Of a stretch of DNA of 6,171 bases, positions 1 to 6,171 are shown piece by piece. Each line of letters starts with the position of its first letter. The first letter of the stretch is position 1. The stretch spans positions 7,854 to 14,024 of the forward strand of contig PLMI01000048.1 of assembly GCA_003142435.1 (NCBI GenBank). Direction: 5' to 3'. The DNA is from Coxiellaceae bacterium. Lineage in GTDB: Bacteria; Pseudomonadota; Gammaproteobacteria; UBA9339. The notes below the pieces were generated by a model. It searched no databases and was not told the DNA's origin. It saw only the letters and a list, made by a program, of their open reading frames with translations. A program made the translations under genes and the position numbers.

Positions 1-46
1 GTTGGCAACTGCCTAATTCTAACGAAAAACGACGTTGATATAACCA

Positions 47-52
47 TATAAT
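47..52 (+). promoter_or_regulatory. Possible -10 element of the kdp promoter
   Basis: A perfect TATAAT hexamer lies about 125 nt before the likely kdpA start. The bases 16-18 nt upstream (around 23-30, a run of A) are nothing like TTGACA. A promoter with a good -10 and poor -35 would suit activation by KdpE, as known for kdp operons, but the part upstream that could hold a KdpE site is mostly outside the window. In AT-rich DNA such a hexamer can occur by chance. Confidence 0.35.
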
Positions 53-93
53 TTGTTAGGAATTAATGCGATAGGTTTTTAAAAATTTACCGT

Positions 94-100
94 GAGGAGG
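94..100 (+). promoter_or_regulatory. Strong Shine-Dalgarno sequence (GAGGAGG) in the kdp leader
   Basis: GAGGAGG is the best ribosome binding site in the window. It is followed by ATGs at 101, 106, 111 and 115. The best spaced is 106 (5 nt gap), which reads only Met-Ile before TGA at 112-114. 111 (10 nt gap) opens a 16-codon frame, and 115 (14 nt gap) is in frame with kdpA but rather far. It either drives a leader peptide coupled to kdpA or supports an N-terminally longer KdpA. Confidence 0.6.
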
Positions 101-110
101 ATGGGATGAT

Positions 111-161
111 ATGAATGGAAAAATTTTGCGTATTTTTTGCCTTAGAGTATCATACAAATAA
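111..161 (+). other. Candidate leader micro-ORF, 16 codons
   Basis: ATG at 111 reads MNGKILRIFCLRVSYK and stops with TAA at 159-161, 16 nt before the likely kdpA ATG. It has the strong GAGGAGG upstream and occupies the place where kdpF is found in other kdp operons. It is not KdpF-like: it is about half the usual length of just under 30 residues, it is basic, and it lacks one long hydrophobic span. It could act by translational coupling to kdpA, or be chance. I do not recognise it as a known peptide. Confidence 0.2.
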
Positions 162-167
162 AAAATC

Positions 168-171
168 GGAG
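168..171 (+). promoter_or_regulatory. Shine-Dalgarno (GGAG) that supports the kdpA start at 178
   Basis: GGAG sits 6 nt before ATG 178, a normal spacing. The protein read from 178 begins MQGSWIFQLGVFLV, with the first hydrophobic span a few residues from the N terminus, as in E. coli KdpA. This makes 178 preferable to the in-frame ATG at 115. Confidence 0.6.
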
Positions 172-177
172 ATCTTT

Positions 178-1881
178 ATGCAGGGCAGTTGGATTTTTCA
201 ATTAGGTGTTTTTTTAGTCATTTTAACTGTAATTGCCATTGGGCTCGGTGAGTATATGGCGCAAGTTTTCGACGGCAAAAGAAATATTTTGTCACCTCTA
301 ATGGCGCCGGTTGAAAAAGGATTATATAAACTCTTTGGCATCGATCCTGCGCTGGAAATGGATTGGAAAAACTATGCGCTTAACCTGGTGATTTTTAATC
401 TTGTAGGATTTATTTTTTTATTTCTATTACAAGAATTCCAACACATTTTACCGTTAAACCCGCAAAAGTTTTCAACTGTTCGCTGGGATACAGCAATCAA
501 TGCAGCGGTTTCATATGTAACTAATACTAATTGGCAATCATTTGCTCCAGAATCTTCCAGCAGTTATTTGACGCAAATGCTGGGATTTAGTTTGCAGAAT
601 TTTTTGTCGGCGGCAACCGGCATGGCAGCGGCGGTTGCTCTAATCAGAGGTTTTACGAGAAAATCAACATATCAGCTTGGCAATTTTTGGGTTACTTTTA
701 CTAGAGCGGTATTATATGTTTTATTGCCTTTAGCTGTAATTTTATCTTTGATTTTGATTTCGCAGGGAGTTATTCAAAACTTTCATCCAAATGTTGTGGT
801 GCATACTCTAGAAGGGCAAACGCAAACACTATCTATGGGCCCCGCGGCATCACAAATTGCTATTAAGCATATCGGCACTAATGGCGGAGGTTTTTTTAAT
901 GCCAATTCTGCTCATCCTTTTGAAAATCCCACGGCACTGACCGATTATCTGGAAATATTTGGTTTGTTGATTATTGCTGCCGCTTTCCCGTTTACATTTG
1001 GCAGGATGCTTGGCAGTCGAAAACAAGGTTGGGCGATTTTTATTACTATGATGTTGCTGTTTTTATTGAGCTTAGGTTTTGCGATTTGGTCGGAGTTTCA
1101 TGGCAATCCGCTGCTGGAAAAAATTGGCGTATCTCATGGAATCAACATGGAAGGCAAAGAAGTTAGATTTGGGCAGCTTTCTCCCGTTGTTTTTGCAACG
1201 TCAACCACAGCGACGTCAACTGGAGCTGTTAACGCCATGCACGATAGCTTTATGCCTCTTACAGGGTTGGCGCTTATTTTTAACATGATTACGGGGGAGG
1301 TTATTTTTGGCGGCGTCGGGTCCGGTTTTTTGGGAATGATGTTGTATGCAATTTTGACTATGTTTTTGATTGGTTTAATGATAGGGCGATCACCGGAAAT
1401 TTTTGGTAAAAAACTAGAACCGTTTGAAATGAGCATGGCGATTATAGCTTTATTATTACCGCCTATCTTACAGCTTATTTTGGGATCAATATCAATTGCC
1501 ACAGCAACTGGAGTTTCTAGTTTAAAAATTTTAGGGCCTCATGGATTATCTGAAATCCTTTATGCTTTTGCCTCAGGTACAGGAAATAACGGCTCTGCTT
1601 TTGCCGGTTTAAATGCTGATACGCCTTTTTATAATCTCACAATAGCTTTGGCAATGTTTATTGGTCGTTTTTTTACTATTATTCCATCTCTTGCAATTGC
1701 CGGCTCTTTAGTGGCGAAAAAAATAAATCCACCAGTGGCGCGTTTTCCTACGGCAAGCCCTTTGTTTGTTATAATTTTGGCAATGATAGTTATTATAGTT
1801 AGTGCCTTGACGTTTTTACCGGTATTTGTGCTTGGGCCAATTTTGGAACATATGTGTATACTTTCTTCGATTCAGTTTTAG
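178..1881 (+). CDS. kdpA: Potassium-transporting ATPase subunit KdpA (K+-binding, channel-like subunit)
   Basis: KdpA is the inner-membrane subunit of the KdpFABC high-affinity K+ pump that selects K+ and carries it to KdpB. From ATG 178 the protein is 567 residues, against 557 in E. coli. It is strongly hydrophobic and has the four pore-loop motifs in order: VTNTNWQ (about 114-120), GTNGGGFFNANS (233-244), TSTGAVNAMHDS (346-357) and GTGNNGSAFAGL (467-478). HPFENPTAL and GPHGLSEILYA are also conserved. The frame is open back to ATG 115, which would add 21 residues (starting MEKFCVFF, ending KKSEIF) not matching the E. coli start; GGAG at 168-171 supports 178. The C terminus runs about eight residues (CILSSIQF) past the GPILEH block where E. 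coli KdpA nearly ends. Stop is TAG. It is the first complete gene of the operon, and kdpB follows after 27 nt. Identity is certain; only the start is open. Confidence 0.97.
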   Translation: MQGSWIFQLGVFLVILTVIAIGLGEYMAQVFDGKRNILSPLMAPVEKGLYKLFGIDPALEMDWKNYALNLVIFNLVGFIFLFLLQEFQHILPLNPQKFSTVRWDTAINAAVSYVTNTNWQSFAPESSSSYLTQMLGFSLQNFLSAATGMAAAVALIRGFTRKSTYQLGNFWVTFTRAVLYVLLPLAVILSLILISQGVIQNFHPNVVVHTLEGQTQTLSMGPAASQIAIKHIGTNGGGFFNANSAHPFENPTALTDYLEIFGLLIIAAAFPFTFGRMLGSRKQGWAIFITMMLLFLLSLGFAIWSEFHGNPLLEKIGVSHGINMEGKEVRFGQLSPVVFATSTTATSTGAVNAMHDSFMPLTGLALIFNMITGEVIFGGVGSGFLGMMLYAILTMFLIGLMIGRSPEIFGKKLEPFEMSMAIIALLLPPILQLILGSISIATATGVSSLKILGPHGLSEILYAFASGTGNNGSAFAGLNADTPFYNLTIALAMFIGRFFTIIPSLAIAGSLVAKKINPPVARFPTASPLFVIILAMIVIIVSALTFLPVFVLGPILEHMCILSSIQF

Positions 1882-1908
1882 TGCTCGAATATAATTTGTG
1901 AAATAAAT

Positions 1909-3939
1909 ATGAAACAGAAAAATTTATTGTGGACATCGGAATTTATTTTGGCTGCTGTTAAGAGTTCCTTTTTGCGCCTTAATCCATTGCAAATGGTGCG
2001 CAATCCGGTCATGTTTGTGGTGGAAATTGGCTCCGTTATCACAACTGTTATAACTCTTATACATTTGTTTAATGGAGAAGCTTTTGGCTTTAATTTGCAA
2101 ATAAGTTTATGGTTATGGGTAACGATTATATTTGCCAATTTTGCTGAGGCTCTTGCCGAGGGAAAAGGTAAAGCTCAAGCAGAATCACTTAAGCAATCTC
2201 GCAGTGATGTGTATGCGCAAAAGATATTTGCAGATGGTACAACAGAATCTATTCCGGCGTTATCACTAAAAAAAGGTGATGTTGTCTTAATTGAAGACGG
2301 GATGATTGTGCCTTCAGACGGGGAGATTCTTGAAGGAATTGCTCTAATTGATGAGTCTGCAATTACCGGAGAATCTGCTCCAGTCGTAAGAGAATCGGGC
2401 GGCGATAAAACAGGAGTTACGGGAGGCACTAAAATTCTTTCGGGCAATATTCGCGTTGAAATTACGGCGGAGCAAGGCGAAACATTTTTAGATCAGATGA
2501 TAAGCATGATCGAGAGCGCCAAACGCAAGAAAACTCCGAATGAAATTGCGCTTGAGATTTTATTAGTTGGTTTGACGGTTCTTTTTATAGTAGTTACCGT
2601 CACGTTGCCGCTTTTTTCTCGTTACATGGGAGTCAGTATTGAAATCCCAATTTTAATTGCGCTTTTAGTTTGTTTAATGCCAACAACCATCGGGGGATTA
2701 TTGCCGGCCATTGGCATTGCAGGAATGGATCGGTTATTGTCGCATAATGTAATTGCATTAACAGGTCGTGCTATCGAAGCTGCCGGCGATGTCAATATCG
2801 TTTTGATGGACAAAACAGGTACTATTACTTTAGGCAATCGATTGGCGACTGAATTTATTCCATCTTCTGGAATTAAAGAAGAAGAGTTGGCACGTTTTGC
2901 AATGTTGTCTTCTTTAGCAGACGATACTCCGGAAGGAAGAAGTATTGTAGTTCTCGCAAAAGAAAAACTGCAAATTCGTGGCCGCGATATTCGCACGCCT
3001 CCGGGAGCTAAATTCATTGAATTTAGCGCTGAAACAAGGATGAGCGGTATTGATATAAATGAAGCGACCATTCGCAAAGGGTCTTTTGACGCCATCGAAA
3101 ATTTTACGCGAATCAATAACGTTACTTTTCCTGAGGATGTAAAAAAAGCAGTTGAAAGAATTGCGACGGAAGGGGGTACACCATTAGTAGTGTGTGATCG
3201 GGAAATTGTTTATGGCGCTGTTTATTTAAAAGACGTTTTAAAGTCAGGAATAAGAGATCGTTTATTGCAGTTGAAAAACATGGGCATTACTTCTGTTATG
3301 ATTACGGGAGATAATCCCTTAACAGCAGCTGCGATTGCAGCTGAAGCAGGAGTCAGTGATTTTATCGCTCAAGCGACTCCAGAAATGAAATTGCAGCGTA
3401 TTAAAAAATATCAGCAAGACGGGTTTATGGTGGCCATGATCGGTGATGGCACGAATGATGCTCCTGCATTAGCGCAAGCTGATGTTGCTGTAGCAATGAA
3501 TGCAGGAACACAGGCAGCGCGCGAAGCTGCAAACATGGTCGATTTGGATTCCTCTCCGACTAAACTTTTAGATATTGTCGAAATTGGCAAACAAATTTTA
3601 ATCACGCGAGGATCATTGACGACTTTTAGCATTGCCAATGATATTGCCAAATATTTTGCTATAATTCCGGGACTTTTTGTCAAATATCCGATACTTGGTG
3701 TTTTGAACATTATGCACTTAGCCACTCCTTTGAGCGCAGTTTTGTCAGCTGTGATTTTTAATGCCTTAATTATTCCCTGCCTTATTCCTTTAGCATTACG
3801 CGGAGTTCAATATAAGCAGGTTTCGGTGCGAAAATTATTGAAAAAGAATTTATTGATTTATGGATTAGGCGGAATTTTATTGCCTTTTGTAGGGATAAAA
3901 CTTATAGATATTATTTTGGTTGCTTTGAATCTGGTGTAA
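1909..3939 (+). CDS. kdpB: Potassium-transporting ATPase ATP-binding subunit KdpB (P-type ATPase)
   Basis: KdpB hydrolyses ATP to power K+ uptake through the Kdp complex. At 676 residues it is close to E. coli (682) and intact. In order: two membrane spans (about 33-53 and 62-84); the actuator domain with TGES at 153-156, whose Ser corresponds to the one phosphorylated for inhibition in E. coli; KRKKTPNE at 205-212; the membrane motif CLMPTTIGG with Pro258; the phosphorylated Asp301 in DKTGTIT; the nucleotide-binding domain with Phe372 and KGS at 390-392; the hinge GDGTNDAP at 512-519; then span 5 with Asp578 and Lys581 in [11 protein letters not shown], the charged pair linked to transport; and two last spans. 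All catalytic residues are present. The start matches family N termini, but no clear Shine-Dalgarno precedes ATG 1909, so translation may depend on ribosomes leaving kdpA. It lies in the same frame as kdpA. kdpC follows after 16 nt. Confidence 0.98.
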   Translation: MKQKNLLWTSEFILAAVKSSFLRLNPLQMVRNPVMFVVEIGSVITTVITLIHLFNGEAFGFNLQISLWLWVTIIFANFAEALAEGKGKAQAESLKQSRSDVYAQKIFADGTTESIPALSLKKGDVVLIEDGMIVPSDGEILEGIALIDESAITGESAPVVRESGGDKTGVTGGTKILSGNIRVEITAEQGETFLDQMISMIESAKRKKTPNEIALEILLVGLTVLFIVVTVTLPLFSRYMGVSIEIPILIALLVCLMPTTIGGLLPAIGIAGMDRLLSHNVIALTGRAIEAAGDVNIVLMDKTGTITLGNRLATEFIPSSGIKEEELARFAMLSSLADDTPEGRSIVVLAKEKLQIRGRDIRTPPGAKFIEFSAETRMSGIDINEATIRKGSFDAIENFTRINNVTFPEDVKKAVERIATEGGTPLVVCDREIVYGAVYLKDVLKSGIRDRLLQLKNMGITSVMITGDNPLTAAAIAAEAGVSDFIAQATPEMKLQRIKKYQQDGFMVAMIGDGTNDAPALAQADVAVAMNAGTQAAREAANMVDLDSSPTKLLDIVEIGKQILITRGSLTTFSIANDIAKYFAIIPGLFVKYPILGVLNIMHLATPLSAVLSAVIFNALIIPCLIPLALRGVQYKQVSVRKLLKKNLLIYGLGGILLPFVGIKLIDIILVALNLV

Positions 3940-3955
3940 CCTGAATGAGAAAACA

Positions 3956-4522
3956 ATGGAAAAATTAATTACATCTTTAAGAGTGTTTGTTGTTTATGCA
4001 ATATTGCTTGGTGTTTTATATCCTTGCGCCATAACTTTTTTGGGCAATGTTTTCATGAAAAATAAAGCCGATGGCAGTTTGATTTATAAAGACAAAGTGA
4101 TTGTTGGCTCATCTTTGATTGCAGAGGAATTTAAAAGTGATAAATATTTTTATAGCCGGTTTTCCGCTGTTAATTACAATGGCGCGAATTCGGGTGCAAG
4201 TGATTTGGCTCCTTCCAGCAAAGAGTTGACGACTAATACCGCAAAAAATATAACTAAAATAAGGTTTTTAAATGGCATTTCAGAGAACGTGCCGCTTCCG
4301 GCAGACATGGTGTTGGCATCGGGAAGCGGATTAGATCCACACATTTCTATCGAGAATGCTTTATTGCAAGCAAAAAGAGTCGCTAAAGTTCGTAATATAT
4401 CAGAACAAAAAGTAAAGAATTTGATTATGCAAAACATTGATAATGATTTTATAGGAATATGGGGGAAGAGTGCGGTTAATGTTTTGCGGCTTAATATTGC
4501 ATTGGATAATATCTATGAATGA
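3956..4522 (+). CDS. kdpC: Potassium-transporting ATPase subunit KdpC
   Basis: KdpC is the single-span subunit with a periplasmic domain that stabilises the Kdp complex and aids its function. Its 188 residues compare with 190 in E. coli. There is one N-terminal membrane span (about 8-30, containing the family's YP at 22-23), then GSSLIAEEF (51-59), the FYSRFSAVNYN block (65-75), SGASDLAPSS (79-88) and the well kept VLASGSGLDPHIS block (119-131), followed by QAKRVAKVR (138-146). Two motifs differ from the usual forms: RFSA in place of RPSA, and SGASDLAPSS in place of SGGSNLGPTN. A weak GAGA at 3947-3950 is the only ribosome binding site candidate. An ATG at 3945 in another frame gives just seven codons. 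The last 8 nt overlap kdpD, so the two are probably translationally coupled. No frameshift is seen. Confidence 0.96.
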   Translation: MEKLITSLRVFVVYAILLGVLYPCAITFLGNVFMKNKADGSLIYKDKVIVGSSLIAEEFKSDKYFYSRFSAVNYNGANSGASDLAPSSKELTTNTAKNITKIRFLNGISENVPLPADMVLASGSGLDPHISIENALLQAKRVAKVRNISEQKVKNLIMQNIDNDFIGIWGKSAVNVLRLNIALDNIYE

Positions 4523-6171
4523 GTCGATTAATAACCAGGATTTAAAAGATCTTCTTAAACAAATAGAACCGCTTTCTGTTGACACTTCTAATAATGAAGG
4601 CAAGGAGGTAGCAGGCAAAAGAGGAAATTTGAAAATATTTCTTGGATATTGTGCTGGCGTTGGCAAAACATATCGCATGCTGCAAGAGGCAATAGTCAGT
4701 AAAAGCAATAACATCGATGTTGCTATTGGCTTAGTTGAAACTCATGGACGCAAAGAAACAGAAGCACTAGTTGGCAACTTAGAAATAATTCCACGCAAAA
4801 CAATTCAATATGGCAAAATAGCTGTGACCGAGATGGACTTAGATGCAATTATTGCACGCCATCCTAAATTGGTTTTAGTCGATGAGCTAGCTCATACGAA
4901 TATTCCAGGGTCAAGGCACAGTAAACGTTATCAAGACGTAGAAGAGTTATTGCACGAAGGAATAGACGTTTACTCCACTCTTAATATTCAACATGTACAA
5001 AGCTTAACTGATATAGTGCAGCAAATTACTACTGTAAAAGTTGAAGAGATTATTCCCGACCGCATCTTACAAATAGCAAATGAAATGGAGTTAGTAGACT
5101 TGCCTCCGGAAAAACTGCAACAGCGGTTGGCTGAAGGTAAAGTTTATATTCCGGAAAAAGCAAGGCAAGCCATAGAAAAATTTTTTAAAAAGGGAAATTT
5201 ATTGGCTTTGCGTGAACTTGCTTTGAAATATACTGCAAAACGCGTAGATATTGATTTACTAAGCTATCGTGAGCAGGAAGAAATCTCCAGCGTTTGGCCT
5301 GTTGAATCCAAATTGTTGGTTAGCATCGGAGCCGCTAAAGTAGCTGAAAAATTATTGCTGATAACTCATCGCATGGCAACAGACCTTGAAGTCGAGTGGT
5401 ATGCGGTTCATGTAGAATCGCCGCAGCAAGTGCGTTTAAGCGATAAGGATCGTACACAGTTACACCGCAATTTGCGTTTAGCTGAAGAGTTGGGAGCCAA
5501 GGTTGTAACGCTAAGTGGAGCGGTAATTGCCGATGAAATTTTAAGATTTGCCAAACAAAAAAATGTTACTTTGATTATAACTGGCTTGTCGCACAGGTCG
5601 CGTTTTGAAATATTTTTCAAAGGATCAATTTTAAATAGACTGGTAAAAAATAGCGGACCTATTAACGTCTTAGTTGTGGGCGGTGAAGAAGCGCAAGTGA
5701 AAGCCAGGCAACCGGTGCCGCAATCTGCATTTAAAAAGAATTCTATTTACTATCTTTATAGCTTTTTAGCGATCGTTGTAACGGCAGCTATATGCTGGCT
5801 TTTTACTCCCTATTTAAATCCAACAGACGACTTAACGATAATGTTGTTGCCGGTAGTTGCAGCTGGAATTTTATGGGGTAGTAAATTTAGCGTATTTTCC
5901 GCATTGTTCGCAGTTGCTTTAATCGATTTCTTTTTTATTCCTCCTTATTATTCACTTGCGATTAGCAATTTAAAATATTTAGGCAGCTTTATTATTTTTT
6001 TAGTAATTTCTTTTTCTTTAAGCGCTTTGAGCAAGGTTATCCGCTTTCAGGCAAAAAGCGCGCGTTATCGCGAGCGGTTTATTTCAGCTCTTTTTAGCTT
6101 CGGGCATGAAATGATGATTGCGGAAAACGTTGATGATCTTTTAACAAGGGCTGTGCGCAATATATCTGAAG
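4515..6171 (+). CDS. kdpD: Sensor histidine kinase KdpD, N-terminal 552 residues (3' end outside window)
   Basis: KdpD is the membrane sensor kinase that responds to K+ limitation and phosphorylates KdpE to switch on kdp. The frame is open from ATG 4515 to the window edge; E. coli KdpD has 894 residues, so about 60% is present. Visible in order: a polar start (1-40); the KdpD ATP-binding domain with Walker A GYCAGVGKT (44-52, Lys51), VETHGRKET, Walker B-like LVLVDELAHTN (Asp123, Glu124) and VYIPEKARQAIEKFF; a universal-stress-like domain (about 266-395) with TGLSHRSRF from 356; four membrane spans (about 411-430, 440-455, 458-475, 489-507); then a cytoplasmic stretch starting RYRERF that leads into the GAF-like region. 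The phospho-accepting His and ATPase domain lie beyond the edge. ATG 4515 lies inside the kdpC end (ATGAATGA) with only a weak GGA at 4504-4506 before it. kdpE is expected next. Confidence 0.96.
   Translation, partial: MNESINNQDLKDLLKQIEPLSVDTSNNEGKEVAGKRGNLKIFLGYCAGVGKTYRMLQEAIVSKSNNIDVAIGLVETHGRKETEALVGNLEIIPRKTIQYGKIAVTEMDLDAIIARHPKLVLVDELAHTNIPGSRHSKRYQDVEELLHEGIDVYSTLNIQHVQSLTDIVQQITTVKVEEIIPDRILQIANEMELVDLPPEKLQQRLAEGKVYIPEKARQAIEKFFKKGNLLALRELALKYTAKRVDIDLLSYREQEEISSVWPVESKLLVSIGAAKVAEKLLLITHRMATDLEVEWYAVHVESPQQVRLSDKDRTQLHRNLRLAEELGAKVVTLSGAVIADEILRFAKQKNVTLIITGLSHRSRFEIFFKGSILNRLVKNSGPINVLVVGGEEAQVKARQPVPQSAFKKNSIYYLYSFLAIVVTAAICWLFTPYLNPTDDLTIMLLPVVAAGILWGSKFSVFSALFAVALIDFFFIPPYYSLAISNLKYLGSFIIFLVISFSLSALSKVIRFQAKSARYRERFISALFSFGHEMMIAENVDDLLTRAVRNISE

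Noticed and set aside
4..13. Small inverted repeat GGCA-AC-TGCC at the left edge
   Set aside because: The arms are 4 bp with a 2-nt loop and no T run follows, so it is neither a convincing terminator nor an operator.
1..51. Possible 3' end of an upstream gene
   Set aside because: All three + frames reach a stop within the first 51 bases, so any could be a gene tail; nothing in the few residues lets me choose.
71..94. T/A-rich stretch ending TTTACCGTG, slightly like the T-rich KdpE site of E. coli
   Set aside because: It lies downstream of the only good -10 and just before the ribosome binding site, and the match is weak in AT-rich DNA. It also does not form a good hairpin.
1079..1288. Sense-strand open frame of 69 codons within kdpA
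   Set aside because: It is an out-of-frame shadow of kdpA's third pore-loop region, with no ribosome binding site and no protein-like features.
2622..3116. Long antisense open frame (164 codons) inside kdpB, and shorter ones inside kdpA, kdpC and kdpD
   Set aside because: They lie wholly or almost wholly opposite clearly real conserved genes, have no recognisable domains, and arise from the codon pattern of the sense strand.
5556..5564. A7 run in kdpD forming A AAA AAT, a possible slippery site
   Set aside because: The protein continues as normal KdpD in frame through this point, and I saw no stimulatory structure or useful alternative frame.

Overview
The window carries one Kdp operon: kdpA, kdpB and kdpC complete, and kdpD cut off by the right edge, all on the + strand. 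Together these encode the high-affinity ATP-driven K+ uptake complex and its membrane sensor kinase. The DNA is AT-rich, gene order is the standard proteobacterial kdpABC-kdpD, and the KdpD sequence aligns best, from memory, with the E. coli-type protein. I infer an AT-rich Gram-negative bacterium, probably a gammaproteobacterium, but cannot name a genus.

Layout. Positions 1-177 are a short leader with a TATAAT hexamer (47-52), a very strong Shine-Dalgarno sequence (94-100) followed by four closely packed ATGs, and a second Shine-Dalgarno (168-171) that fits the homology-supported kdpA start at 178. kdpA ends at 1881 with TAG. After 27 nt comes kdpB (1909-3939), after 16 nt kdpC (3956-4522), and kdpD starts inside the last codons of kdpC (4515), sharing 8 nt. 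No terminator or promoter is evident between the genes, so they look co-transcribed. There is no stretch over 300 bases without a gene.

How the genes work together. KdpA is the K+-selective, channel-like subunit. KdpB is the P-type ATPase that is phosphorylated during the cycle. KdpC is the single-span stabilising subunit. KdpD senses K+ limitation or turgor and would phosphorylate the response regulator KdpE, whose gene is expected just beyond the right edge. The small subunit KdpF, normally encoded just before kdpA, is not recognisable here.

I see no new biological system. This is an ordinary operon, and the points worth a second look are modest: the crowded leader and missing kdpF, kdpA and kdpB lying in one reading frame separated by a single amber stop, altered motifs in KdpC, and the kdpC/kdpD overlap.
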